Part shown: positions 30,404 to 37,944 of the stretch, piece after piece
Layout: every line of letters begins with the position of its first letter
Numbering within the stretch: the stretch's first letter is position 1
Source: CAWATZ01 sp963784995
GTDB lineage: Bacteria > Planctomycetota > Planctomycetia > Gemmatales > Gemmataceae
Reading direction: 5' to 3'
Length of the DNA: 64,000 nt
NCBI GenBank assembly: GCA_963784995.1
Contig: CAWATZ010000016.1
Location: 1 to 64,000, forward strand
The notes under the pieces: model-generated
Told to the model about the DNA's origin: nothing
Databases searched by the model: none
Seen by the model: only the letters and a program-made list of their open reading frames with translations
Position numbers and translations under genes: made by a program

Positions 30404-31116
30404 TCAGCTCTCGGCTTCCACCAGCTGGACGAAGCGTTCTTCCAGGCTCTGGCCCCGGCACGCAGTTCCTCCAGGGTGCCGGCGGCGGCGACGCGACCGC
30501 GGTTGATGATGATGGCCTGCTCGCAGGTCAGTTCCACCTCGGACAGGATGTGCGTGGACAGCAGCACGGTATGTTCCTGGCCCAGCTCCTTGATCAGGCC
30601 GCGGGTCTCCAGGATCTGGGTCGGATCGAGGCCGGCCGTCGGTTCGTCGAGGATCAGCACGCTGGGGCTGGTCAGCAGCACGTCGGCCAGGCCGACCCGC
30701 TGGCGGTAGCCCTTGGACAGCGTGCCGATCAGCTGGTTGCGCACGTCCTTGACCCAGCAGCGCTCCGTCACGTAGTCCAGCCGCTTGCGGCAGGCCCCGC
30801 CGTGCAGGCCCTTGATGCCGGCCCGGAAGGTCAGGTACTCCTTGACCCGCATCTCGGGATACAGCGGACAGTTCTCCGGCATGTAACCAATACGCCGCCG
30901 GACCTCGACCGGTTTCCAGAACACGTCCAGGCCATCGATGATCGCCTGGCCCGAGGTGGCGGTCAGGTAGCCGGCCAGGATGCGCATGGTCGTCGATTTG
31001 CCCGCCCCGTTGGGCCCCAGGAACCCGACCACGCGGTTCTTCGGCACCTCGAACGAGGCGTCGCGCACGGCCGGGTAATCGCCGTAATACTTGGTCAGCC
31101 TGCTGACGTGAATCAC
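30404..31116 (-). CDS. ABC transporter ATP-binding protein (GldA-like), frameshift near 30457
   Basis: This ABC ATPase of about 237 residues has all core motifs: Walker A (GPNGAGKST), Q-loop (RIGYMPENCPLYPEM), signature (LSKGYRQRVGLADVLL), Walker B (VLILDEPTAGLDP) and H-loop (LLSTHILSEVE). I place the start at the GTG at 31116 because GGAGG lies 8 nt before it; the TTG at 31131 has no such support. A missing base near 30457 fuses the frame to the permease; the true C-terminus (GQSLEERFVQLVEAES) is in the neighbouring frame, ending at 30404. It powers the permease and GldG-like partner encoded downstream. Confidence 0.88.
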
Positions 31117-31217
31117 GGTTCGCGCCTCCAACTTTCAGGAAGAACACCCTTACACGATATGCCGATCCGGTAAGCCTGGCAAGGGAGGGAGGCGGGTGGG
31201 GCGCGGACGATCCTGTT

Positions 31218-31271
31218 GGAACGCCCTCCGTGGCGTTCCGCGTGGGGCCGGAACGTCACGGAGGGCGTTCC
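31218..31271. repeat. GGAACGCC-type palindrome, copy 1
   Basis: Arms of 22 bp (31218-31239 and 31250-31271) with one mismatch flank a 10-nt loop. It lies between the sugar-isomerase-like gene end and the ABC ATPase start. The same unit recurs at 47634-47729 (three times) and 60924-60950. Confidence 0.85.
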
Positions 31272-31308
31272 CTATAGATGGTGATAACAGGTTGGCCTCA
31301 TGCTCCGC

Positions 31309-32148
31309 TCATCCCGCCAGGCACTCGCGCAGATAGCGAATCCCGTGCGCCAGGTCGCGGAGCCGGCCTTGCTGATCGCCCACCTCGCGCTCGATGCACA
31401 GCGCGCCGCGGTAGCCGACCTTCTTGAGGGTCTGGACGAACTTCTTGACGTTCACCTCGCCCTCTCCCAGCGGCACCTCGTCGCCCCAGGTGCCGGGCAC
31501 CCTGGTCCGGTTGGCGTCCTTGACGTGGACGCTGCGGATGTCCGGACCCAGGACCTCGACGGCCCGGATCGGGTCGCCCTTGTCGTACAGGAGCATGTTG
31601 GCCGGGTCGAAATTGACCTTCAGATTGCTGCACTTCAGCTCGTCGAGCGTCAGCCGCAGCAGGTCGGCCGTTTCCTGGCCGGTCTCGAAGGCCACGGTCA
31701 CGCCCCGCGTTTTGGCCAGGGCGCTGACCTGGCCGAGCGTGTCCAGGAACGGCTTGCGGTCGGGATCGCCCGGCTCGGGCAGGAAGCCGGCGTGCAGCAT
31801 CAGGTCAGTCAGGCCCAGGGCTCGGGTGCGGTCCAGGGCCCAGGCCAGCCGTTCCAGCCGTTCCTTGCGCGTTGCCGGGTTGCCGAAGCCGCCGGTCTTC
31901 TGGATGGTCTGCGGCGTCGTGTAATCCTCGCCGGGAAAGCCGAGCATGGCTCCGGTCATGCGGAACCCCGCCGCCCGGGCCGCCTCGGGCATGGCGTCGC
32001 CCTCGTCCCAGGCCGCATGATGCGGATCGCCGCAGGCGATCTGCACCACGTCGGTTCCCAGTTGCCCCAGCAGTCGCTTCAGTTCGGGGACGCTCTTGAC
32101 CTGCAGCGACCAGCTGCAAACTCCGATTGCCAGCGGCTCGATGGCCAT
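31309..32148 (-). CDS. Sugar phosphate isomerase/epimerase family (TIM barrel) protein
   Basis: A 279-residue protein of the AP-endonuclease-2-like TIM barrel family. It has GVCSWSLQVKSVPELKRLL at the start, DLMLHAGFLPEPG, VAFETGQETADLL, the metal-site segment LKVNFDPANMLLY, SVHVKDANRTRVPGTWG and a final glutamate in GALCIEREVG. The His, Glu, Asp and His residues at strand ends fit the usual divalent-metal site. The start is at the ATG at 32148, with AAAGGAG upstream. Such enzymes act on diverse sugars in planctomycetes; the substrate cannot be deduced. No signal peptide. The gene stands alone, followed by a palindrome. Confidence 0.85.
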   Translation of the reverse strand: MAIEPLAIGVCSWSLQVKSVPELKRLLGQLGTDVVQIACGDPHHAAWDEGDAMPEAARAAGFRMTGAMLGFPGEDYTTPQTIQKTGGFGNPATRKERLERLAWALDRTRALGLTDLMLHAGFLPEPGDPDRKPFLDTLGQVSALAKTRGVTVAFETGQETADLLRLTLDELKCSNLKVNFDPANMLLYDKGDPIRAVEVLGPDIRSVHVKDANRTRVPGTWGDEVPLGEGEVNVKKFVQTLKKVGYRGALCIEREVGDQQGRLRDLAHGIRYLRECLAG

Positions 32149-32256
32149 GATGCGGCTCCTTTGGTGAGCCCCAGGTGTCAACCCGGGGAAGTAAATCTGC
32201 CCCACGAGCAGAACGGCGAGCTGACGCCGCGCCGCTCGCCGTTCTGCTTGCGTCTC

Positions 32257-32598
32257 TCAGGCCCCGGGGGCTGGCTCGACGCAGCAGCCCAGCGGGCCGA
32301 GTTTGGCCCCATCCCGGTCGCGCGTTTCGTGGAAGCTCTGGACCTGCTCGGCCTTCAGTTCCGCCACCTCACGCGATCCGGTCCAGATCACGGCCCGGCC
32401 GCTCACGTGGGCCGTGAGCATCAGCTGGATGGCGCGCTCCACCGGACAGCCGAGCACCTTGCACAGCACCTCGATGACGAACTCCATCGAGTGATCGTCG
32501 TCGTTTTCGAGGATGACGTTGTAGGGCGGCATCCGGCGGGTGCGCGTTTCTTCGACTGGCTGGGTTTGAATGGGTGCGGCGGCAAGCAGGTCGGTCAC
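32257..32598 (-). CDS. clpS: ATP-dependent Clp protease adaptor ClpS
   Basis: A 113-residue protein with the ClpS core: PPYNVILENDDDHSMEFVIEVL, RAIQLMLTAHVSGRAV and REVAELKAEQVQSF. ClpS binds N-end-rule substrates and hands them to the ClpA/ClpC ATPase. The acidic NDDDH stretch and the Met pocket region are kept. The start is a GTG at 32598 preceded by AAAGGA; the N-terminal 24 residues are an unstructured extension as in other ClpS proteins. The C-terminal extension with GCCVEPAPGA is unusual. It follows the FHA gene by 13 bp, so the two are probably cotranscribed. Confidence 0.92.
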   Translation of the reverse strand: MTDLLAAAPIQTQPVEETRTRRMPPYNVILENDDDHSMEFVIEVLCKVLGCPVERAIQLMLTAHVSGRAVIWTGSREVAELKAEQVQSFHETRDRDGAKLGPLGCCVEPAPGA

Positions 32599-32611
32599 GG
32601 GTTGCGTCCTT

Positions 32612-33325
32612 TCAGGCCTCCAGGGCGTCGGGCTCCGCCACGGCGCGGAGATACCTCGCCAGGAGCATCTGCACTTTCAGGATGCGCTGCCAGTCGGCGA
32701 AGGACAGGGTGACCTGGGAGCCCTCCTCGTTGGCGCTGATGTTCTCGGTGGCCTGGGTCAGATGGCGGTGCAGGAACTCCAGCAGCTCCGACAGCCGGGC
32801 GGTCTGGGAGGGGGTCATCTTCTGGGGCAAGGGCGGCAAGGCACGCTGGCCCAGGAAGAGCGTGCCGTTGCTGACGGTCAGCTTGTCCTCGACGTTGAGG
32901 TCGAAATCGATGTCCTGGTTGAATTCGCCGGAGAACAGCAGGCTGTTGGCGTGGATGGTGGGAGGCAGCACGCCGGTGGCGGAGGTCGGCGCGGGCACCC
33001 CGCTCATCGCGGCCACCCGGGCGGCGATCTCCTGTTCCGAGCCGAACAGCAGCAGCGAGCGACCCAGACCGATCTGGTCGCCCGCCTTGAGCCGGCGAAT
33101 GGTGATGACGTTGCCGTTGACCCGGGTGCCGTTGGTGCTCTCCAGGTCGGTGAGGATGATCTCGCTGTTGTCGTACTGGACCTTGGCGTGGTAGCGGCTG
33201 ACGCGCTCGTCGTTGAGGCGAACGACGTTGCCCTCTTCCCGGCCGATCGTCACCGGGGTGGACAGATCGCGGAAGACACGCCCCTTGTCAATTCCTTCCA
33301 GGACCTGAAAGGTGACCGTCGGCAT
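32612..33325 (-). CDS. FHA-domain protein
   Basis: A 237-residue protein. The N-terminal ~95 residues are an FHA domain with the phosphothreonine-binding signature: TIGREEGNVVRL, ERVSRYHAKV, and LESTNGTRVNG. The remainder is a helical domain with no known family (QTARLSELLEFLHRHLTQ, ADWQRILKVQMLLARYL) joined by a low-complexity linker. FHA domains read phosphorylated partners of Ser/Thr kinases, which are abundant in planctomycetes. No kinase gene is adjacent. The ATG at 33325 follows GGAGGTAG. It is probably the first gene of an FHA-clpS transcript. Confidence 0.9.
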   Translation of the reverse strand: MPTVTFQVLEGIDKGRVFRDLSTPVTIGREEGNVVRLNDERVSRYHAKVQYDNSEIILTDLESTNGTRVNGNVITIRRLKAGDQIGLGRSLLLFGSEQEIAARVAAMSGVPAPTSATGVLPPTIHANSLLFSGEFNQDIDFDLNVEDKLTVSNGTLFLGQRALPPLPQKMTPSQTARLSELLEFLHRHLTQATENISANEEGSQVTLSFADWQRILKVQMLLARYLRAVAEPDALEA

Positions 33326-33503
33326 CGCACTACCTCCGCGCTCCAGAAATCCTCGTTGATCCTGGCCGTTTGCGTGTCAGTTGCTCCAGCATCCCCGACC
33401 CGTGAAGCGAACTCCACTCGCTCTTCGGGGGACGCATGTTGTCTTATACCACGTGCAGGCCGGAGGGGGAAAAGGAAATTTCGCTCCGGCAAGAGCGGCC
33501 GCA

Positions 33504-34592
33504 CTATTCCTCTATTGTCAAGCCCCACAGGCGGAATGTCAATTCTTCCGTGGCCAGCCGCAGCTGAGGAATGTGCCGAAACCAGGTGAGTTGCCGCTTG
33601 GCGAACTGCCGGCTGCGGGTCTGGATCCGGTTCACGGCCTCTTCCAGGGTACAGCGTCCCTCCAGGTGATCCAGCAATTCCTTGTATCCCAGGGCCTGCC
33701 GGGCCTCCCGGCTCAGGGGCCGGTCGAGCTGCCGCAGCGACCGCACCTCGTCGAGCAGTCCCGCCTGCATCATCTGCTCCACGCGGGCGTTGATCCGCTC
33801 GTAGAGCAGCTGCCGGGGCACGTCGAGGCAGAGGCAACTGGGAGAGGGACCTTGTTCGACCCCTGCCGGCTTGCCCGGCAGGTGAAGGAGGTCAAAGGCT
33901 AGAGGAGGCGGCAGAACAACCTCGTTTCTTTTCTCCTCCCCATCTAGCCAGTGACCTCCTTCACCTGCCGGGCAAGCCGGCAGGGGTCGATCCAAGGTCT
34001 CTCCCTCAGACGGGTGCGCAAGGGGAAAAGGCTTCCACTGCTGCTGCCAGGAGCTGATCGGCTTGCCGGTCAGTTCCCAGACTTCCAGGGCGCGCACCAC
34101 CCGGCGCACGTCGTTGGGATGAAGCCGGCCCGCTGTTGCCGGATCGACCGAGGCCAGGCGGGCGTGCAGACTTTGCGGTCCCAGGTCCAGCGCTTCTTGC
34201 TCCAGCCGCCGGCGCACGCCGTCCTCGCCGGGAGGGCCCTCGAAGAGACCCTCGAGCAGCGCCTTCAGATAGAGCGGCGTTCCCCCCACGAACAGGGCCC
34301 GCCGGTCGCGTGCTTCGATCTCCCGGCAAATCCGGCCGGCCTGCTCCCGCCACCAGGCGACGTTGGCCGACTCCCACGGTTCCAGCACGTCGATCAGATG
34401 GTGCGGCACCCGCTGCCGGTCCCCGGGACCGGGCTTGGCCGTGCCAATGTCCATCCGCCGATACAGGGCCATCGAATCCATCGAGACAATCTCGGCACCG
34501 AGCCGCCGGGCCAGTTCCACGCCCAGCCGGCTCTTGCCCGAGGCCGTCGGTCCGGTCAGAATCAAGGCATGGCCAAAGGGATCGGCGTTCAT
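33504..34592 (-). CDS. miaA: tRNA dimethylallyltransferase with palindromic-element insertion
   Basis: MiaA transfers a dimethylallyl group to A37 of tRNAs reading UNN codons. The 362-residue frame has the P-loop LTGPTASGKSRLG, MDSMALYRRMDIGTAKP, HHLIDVLEPWE, FVGGTPLYLKALL, VVRALEVWELTGKPIS, and the C-terminal part LYERINARVEQM and FAKRQLTWFR. Between residues ~201 and 246 lies an extra stretch (DRPLPACPAGEGGHWL to HLPGKPAGVEQ) encoded by the palindromic element at 33856-33990. That insertion is 135 bp, exactly 45 codons, and free of stops. Without it the protein is 317 residues, normal for MiaA. Whether the enzyme with the insertion is active is unknown. Confidence 0.92.
   Translation of the reverse strand: MNADPFGHALILTGPTASGKSRLGVELARRLGAEIVSMDSMALYRRMDIGTAKPGPGDRQRVPHHLIDVLEPWESANVAWWREQAGRICREIEARDRRALFVGGTPLYLKALLEGLFEGPPGEDGVRRRLEQEALDLGPQSLHARLASVDPATAGRLHPNDVRRVVRALEVWELTGKPISSWQQQWKPFPLAHPSEGETLDRPLPACPAGEGGHWLDGEEKRNEVVLPPPLAFDLLHLPGKPAGVEQGPSPSCLCLDVPRQLLYERINARVEQMMQAGLLDEVRSLRQLDRPLSREARQALGYKELLDHLEGRCTLEEAVNRIQTRSRQFAKRQLTWFRHIPQLRLATEELTFRLWGLTIEE
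33856..33990. repeat. 135-bp palindromic element, copy B, in frame within miaA
   Basis: TCGA...TCGA palindrome with the same 39-bp arms as copies A, C and D and a centre rich in purines on the left and pyrimidines on the right. It is translated as part of miaA: both inner CTAG sites are read CTA-Gxx (Leu), avoiding the TAG stop. Flanks GGGAGAGGGACCTTG and its near inverse to the right extend the palindrome beyond the TCGA. Confidence 0.92.
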
Positions 34593-34661
34593 GAGACCGC
34601 ACAGGGGAAGCGGGGCGTTTCGTCCGCAGGTTCAGCATACACCAGCCGAAAGGAAGACACC

Positions 34662-35129
34662 ATGCCGCTCTGGTCGCGCACCGACGTTCTGGTGCAACCG
34701 CCGTCGGTGGTCTTTGCCTTCTTGCAAAGGCCGGCCAACCGGGTCCGGTTAGCACCGCCGAACTGGTCGATGGAACTGGTCAGCGGCCCGGATCGGCTCG
34801 TGCTGGGCTCCCGGTACGTGGTCCGTGGCCGGAGTCATGGGATCAGCCAGACCAGCGAACTGGAGGTCACGGCCTTTGAACAGGACCGGTTGCAGGAAGA
34901 GGAGCAGCGGCGCGGCCTGTTCCGGCGCTGGAAACACACCTTCCTCTTCGAGCCGACCGTGGAGGGAGGCACAAGCCTGACCGAGCGGTTCGACTGGGAA
35001 GGTCCGGGGGGAATGCTGGGCCTGCTGCTGACCACGGCGAAGATTGAGCGGGAGCTGGACAACTTCCACAATCATCGGCAGCCGTTGTTGCCGCAACTGC
35101 TCAAGGAGTCGCTGGAGAGCCGGGGTTGA
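34662..35129 (+). CDS. SRPBCC-family protein
   Basis: A 155-residue protein with the START/SRPBCC (polyketide-cyclase-like) pattern: RTDVLVQPPSVVFAFLQRP at the N-terminus, then WSMELVSGPDRLVLGSRYVV, SELEVTAFEQDRL, HTFLFEPTVEGGTSLTERFDW, and a long C-terminal helix ending LLKESLESRG. Such proteins have a hydrophobic cavity for lipids or aromatics; the ligand is unknown. AAAGGAAG precedes the ATG at 34662. It is transcribed divergently from miaA. Its 3' two thirds lie opposite the C-terminal extension of the YbaK-like gene on the other strand. Confidence 0.8.
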   Translation: MPLWSRTDVLVQPPSVVFAFLQRPANRVRLAPPNWSMELVSGPDRLVLGSRYVVRGRSHGISQTSELEVTAFEQDRLQEEEQRRGLFRRWKHTFLFEPTVEGGTSLTERFDWEGPGGMLGLLLTTAKIERELDNFHNHRQPLLPQLLKESLESRG

Positions 35130-35609
35130 GCCGGCCTGCTGCCGGCGTGCGGTCGGATGCTTGTGGGCGAAGGCCAGGCGGCGCGGCTTCTCCAGCCGCT
35201 CATAGTCGCGGCAGCGCATGCGGATGGCCTCGACGCAGGTCTGGCCCTCAAAGACCAGCCAGGAGTCGGCCGGGATCGAGTCGTCGAGCAGGGAGGGTAG
35301 TCCAGCGAGGCCGGCAAAGGGCGACAGCCGGCCCAGTTCCCAAGCGCGGAAGCGCTCGCCCATTTCCCGGGTCGTGGCCAGGCGGATGGGGCCGCCCAGG
35401 ACAGCCGTGAGCTGGCCAACGTCAAGCTGGTGTGTCGAGGGCAGCACGGCGGCCACGAACGAGTTGCCGCGGCGCAGCAGCAGCGTCTTGGCGACCTGGG
35501 CTCCCGGAAGCCGGAGGTAGCTCGCCAGCCGGGACGCCGAGAAGGCGGGAGGATGGTACAGAAGCTCGAACGGCACTTGCTGCTGGGCCAGGTAGGAAGT
35601 CAAACGCAT
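34749..35609 (-). CDS. YbaK/EbsC-type aminoacyl-tRNA deacylase domain protein with antisense-overlapping tail
   Basis: Residues ~1-160 match the YbaK/ProX editing domain: PFELLYHPPAFSASRLASYLR, the conserved VAKTLLLRRG with the functional Lys, FVAAVLPSTHQLDV, and LSPFAGLAGLPSLLDDSIP. These enzymes hydrolyse mischarged aminoacyl-tRNAs. The remaining ~127 residues (from about 35130 downward) are the antisense of the SRPBCC gene, have no domain character, and probably exist only because no stop occurs earlier. Either the stop has been lost or the overlap is real. The useful domain boundary is about 35130-35609. Confidence 0.7.
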   Translation of the reverse strand: MRLTSYLAQQQVPFELLYHPPAFSASRLASYLRLPGAQVAKTLLLRRGNSFVAAVLPSTHQLDVGQLTAVLGGPIRLATTREMGERFRAWELGRLSPFAGLAGLPSLLDDSIPADSWLVFEGQTCVEAIRMRCRDYERLEKPRRLAFAHKHPTARRQQAGSTPALQRLLEQLRQQRLPMIVEVVQLPLNLRRGQQQAQHSPRTFPVEPLGQACASLHGRLEEEGVFPAPEQAAPLLLFLQPVLFKGRDLQFAGLADPMTPATDHVPGAQHEPIRAADQFHRPVRRC

Positions 35610-35820
35610 GGGCTTCTCCTTTGCGCGGGGGCAACCGCAAAATCGCTCCCGTCGCGACGACCGGTCATGACTTCCCCTATTTTAGATCGGGCACGCGCCA
35701 ATTGATTCGGCCACTTTGTCGTCTTTTGCTAAAGTAACGTGGAGAGAGGGCGGGTGATGCCTGGCGTGCGGGATAAAGGGGCCGGCAAGCGGTCCCGGTG
35801 GGACCGAGGGAGAGCAAGCG

Positions 35821-36645
35821 ATGATGCCGCCTGGGGAGATGGAGGTGCTTCGGCCGGACCTGCCGCGTGGGCGGTTTCGCTCCGCGCTGTTCGACTTTGA
35901 CGGCACGCTGTCACTGATCCGCGAAGGCTGGCCGCAGGTGATGATCCCCATGATGGTGGAGGTGCTGCGCCAGACCCGCACCGGCGAGACCCCGGAGGAA
36001 CTGACCCGGGTGGTGGAAGAGTTCGTGATGCGCAACAACGGCCGGCAGACGATCTTCCAGATGATCGAGCTGGCCGAGGCAGTGAAACGCCGGGGCGGCC
36101 AGGCCCTGCCGCCGCTGGAGTACAAGCAGTGCTACCACGAGCTGCTGCTGGAGCGGATTCGCGGCCGGCTGTCCGCCCTGGAGGAAGGCAGCGCCCGCCC
36201 GGAGGATTGGACCGTGCCGGGCTCGCACGCTCTGCTGGAGTCGCTGCGGCGGCGCGGCCTGACGCTCTACCTGGCCAGCGGCACCGATCTGAACTACGTC
36301 CGGCACGAGGCCCAGCTGCTGGGCCTGAGCGCGTTTTTCGGCGAACACGTCTACGGGGCCCTGGACAATTACAAAAGCTTTTCCAAGCAGATGATCATCG
36401 ACAAGATCCTGCTGGACAACAACCTGCACGGCGAGGAACTGCTCGGTTTTGGCGACGGTTACGTGGAGATCGAAGGGATCAAGAAGGTGGGCGGCGTGGC
36501 CATTGCGGTGGCCAGCGACGAGGCCAACCGCCGTGGCGTCGATCCGTGGAAGCGGCGGCGGCTGATCCAGGCCGGGGCCGACGTGGTCATTCCGGAGTAT
36601 CGCCAGGGGGAGCAGCTGCTCGGGTGGTTGTTTGCGGAAGGCTGA
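35821..36645 (+). CDS. HAD-superfamily hydrolase
   Basis: A 274-residue HAD phosphatase-like protein. Motif I is FDFDGTLS with the nucleophile and acid at D25 and D27; motif II is LYLASGTD; the motif III region is KSFSKQMIIDKIL; motif IV is GFGDGYVEIE. A large helical cap is inserted after motif I (GWPQVMIPMMVEVLRQ to ERIRGRLSALEEG), as in beta-phosphoglucomutase-type members. The reaction is likely removal or transfer of a phosphate from a small sugar or nucleotide; no substrate can be named. Two adjacent ATGs follow a GGGAGAG site. The gene is isolated and convergent with the next minus-strand gene. Confidence 0.85.
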   Translation: MMPPGEMEVLRPDLPRGRFRSALFDFDGTLSLIREGWPQVMIPMMVEVLRQTRTGETPEELTRVVEEFVMRNNGRQTIFQMIELAEAVKRRGGQALPPLEYKQCYHELLLERIRGRLSALEEGSARPEDWTVPGSHALLESLRRRGLTLYLASGTDLNYVRHEAQLLGLSAFFGEHVYGALDNYKSFSKQMIIDKILLDNNLHGEELLGFGDGYVEIEGIKKVGGVAIAVASDEANRRGVDPWKRRRLIQAGADVVIPEYRQGEQLLGWLFAEG

Positions 36646-36686
36646 ACACGGACAAGTATTCGCTCCATTCGCCCACAAGAGCAGCT

Positions 36687-37238
36687 TCAGATGAGCGTCA
36701 CTCCCTGCCGTTCGATCAGGATCACGCCTTCGCCCAGGGCTTCCTGAAGTTCCCGACGCAGGGCCCGGAAGTAGTCGTCGGACTCCTGGATGGGCGCTGC
36801 GTAGACCTCGAAAGCCGCGTGCTCGTTCTCTTCGAGCGTGTCCGCAGGCTTCTTTGGATCGCGGGCGCCCACGCCGCGGACGGTCGGTGGATCGAACACC
36901 GTCCCCGTGAGGCCGCCGAAGTGTTCGGCAAGCAGGCGCGTGAGCAGATCCAGATCCTCTCTGGTGGCGATGGTCACTCGGCGAAACGCCAGGGCGCTCT
37001 CCCGGATGGTTTGCGCGACCGGGACGAGGATCTTGTAACGGTAGACGTTGATGGGGAGTTCGCTGCCCACGTCCGCTTGCAGCACAGGCACAAAGTCGTC
37101 GCGGGAGATCGAGACGGTTTGCTCGTCCACCGGGAGGACTTTCGCCTGACGCAACTTTTTCCGGGCCAGATGCGGCAGGAGGGCCGTGGGGTTGATGGGC
37201 CGGCGTGGCGGAACTGGTGCGGGTTGCCTCTCAGACAT
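36687..37238 (-). CDS. Hypothetical protein, operon with 37231-37479
   Basis: A 183-residue soluble protein I do not recognise. The N-terminus is proline-rich (PAPVPPRRPINPTALLPHL). The middle has alternating strands and helices (VSISRDDFVPVLQADVG, YRYKILVPVAQTIRE, RRVTIATREDLDLLTRLLAEHFGGLTG, the last read as two pieces around LLTRLLAEHF). The end has an acidic stretch and YFRALRRELQEALGEGVILIE. The last part resembles a nucleotide-binding alpha/beta fold in outline only. The start overlaps the end of the small upstream gene by 8 bp, so they are translated from one mRNA. Confidence 0.55.
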   Translation of the reverse strand: MSERQPAPVPPRRPINPTALLPHLARKKLRQAKVLPVDEQTVSISRDDFVPVLQADVGSELPINVYRYKILVPVAQTIRESALAFRRVTIATREDLDLLTRLLAEHFGGLTGTVFDPPTVRGVGARDPKKPADTLEENEHAAFEVYAAPIQESDDYFRALRRELQEALGEGVILIERQGVTLI

Positions 37239-37479
37239 TTTCGGTCAACCATTCAAACTGGACGCCATTGGCCCGGAGCTTGCGCAGAGTGTTGGTGTAG
37301 ATCCACCACTCATTTGGATCACGGTAGATGGTAAAGCGATGGCACTCGCGAAGATCGAGAAGGACCTGGAACGCCTTGAGCCGGTCCTCGTCCGACAGGA
37401 AGCGAATGACTTCCCGTCGATTGCGGCCGTTCTCTTGAGCCTTGTCCGGCACGGCAGCAGAAGGGTTCGTGTCGTTCAT
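37231..37479 (-). CDS. Small hypothetical protein upstream of the 36687 gene
   Basis: An 82-residue protein using the ATG at 37479 (MNDTNPSAAV). It contains REVIRFLSDEDRLKAFQVLL, DLRECHRFTIYRDPNEWWIY and LRKLRANGVQFEWLTENV. The alternating charged helices suggest a compact soluble fold. No family was recognised. It overlaps the following gene by 8 bp, forming a two-gene operon of unknown role. Confidence 0.55.
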   Translation of the reverse strand: MNDTNPSAAVPDKAQENGRNRREVIRFLSDEDRLKAFQVLLDLRECHRFTIYRDPNEWWIYTNTLRKLRANGVQFEWLTENV

Positions 37480-37592
37480 AAGAGGGCTCCACGCCACAGG
37501 GCGAGGGAGAGCAACCATCTCACTCTACCACTGGCGAGTCCCCTGTCAAGCCAGTGTTCCGGAGTCAGGCAAAGAGGGCCCCAGGGGCTCTC

Positions 37593-37799
37593 TCAAGCCC
37601 CTCCCCGGGCCGGCTGATACCACACGGTGAGGGTGACGTGATGGCCGCTGCCAGCCCGTTCGCTCTCGGACTGGCTCACCTCAAGGATCTCACCATCGAT
37701 CGATTCCAGCCAGCGGTTGATGCTGTCTTCGTGATTGGGACACACGACCGTTTCGCCGTGGCCGCTGACAAACGAGAAAATCTTGACGCGGACTTGCAT
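37593..37799 (-). CDS. Short conserved-looking protein (68 aa)
   Basis: A 68-residue protein with MQVRVKIFSFVSGHGETV, EDSINRWLESIDGEILEVSQ and HVTLTVWYQP. The pattern (beta strand, helix containing INRWL, two more strands ending in TLTVWY) is typical of a small family of stand-alone proteins seen in cyanobacteria and planctomycetes, which often lies near toxin-like or mobile genes. No function is known to me. GGGAGGAG precedes the ATG at 37799. Confidence 0.55.
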   Translation of the reverse strand: MQVRVKIFSFVSGHGETVVCPNHEDSINRWLESIDGEILEVSQSESERAGSGHHVTLTVWYQPARGGA

Positions 37800-37944
37800 G
37801 ATCTGACTCCTCCCAGGGCGAGGGTCGCTATTCTCATTCTACCGAGAACCGTCTGCGAGCGACCAGAAACGCCTTCCCTCCGTGTTCCTTGCCTGGTATA
37901 TCCGGAAGAGAACCACCCTGGTACACCGACAAGGGAGCCCTGCC

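Noticed and set aside
29305..31131. A fused ABC ATPase-permease polypeptide of 608 residues
   Set aside because: The fusion depends on a missing base near 30457. The normal ATPase C-terminus (SLEERFVQLVEAES, stop) is in the adjacent frame, and the permease has its own start.
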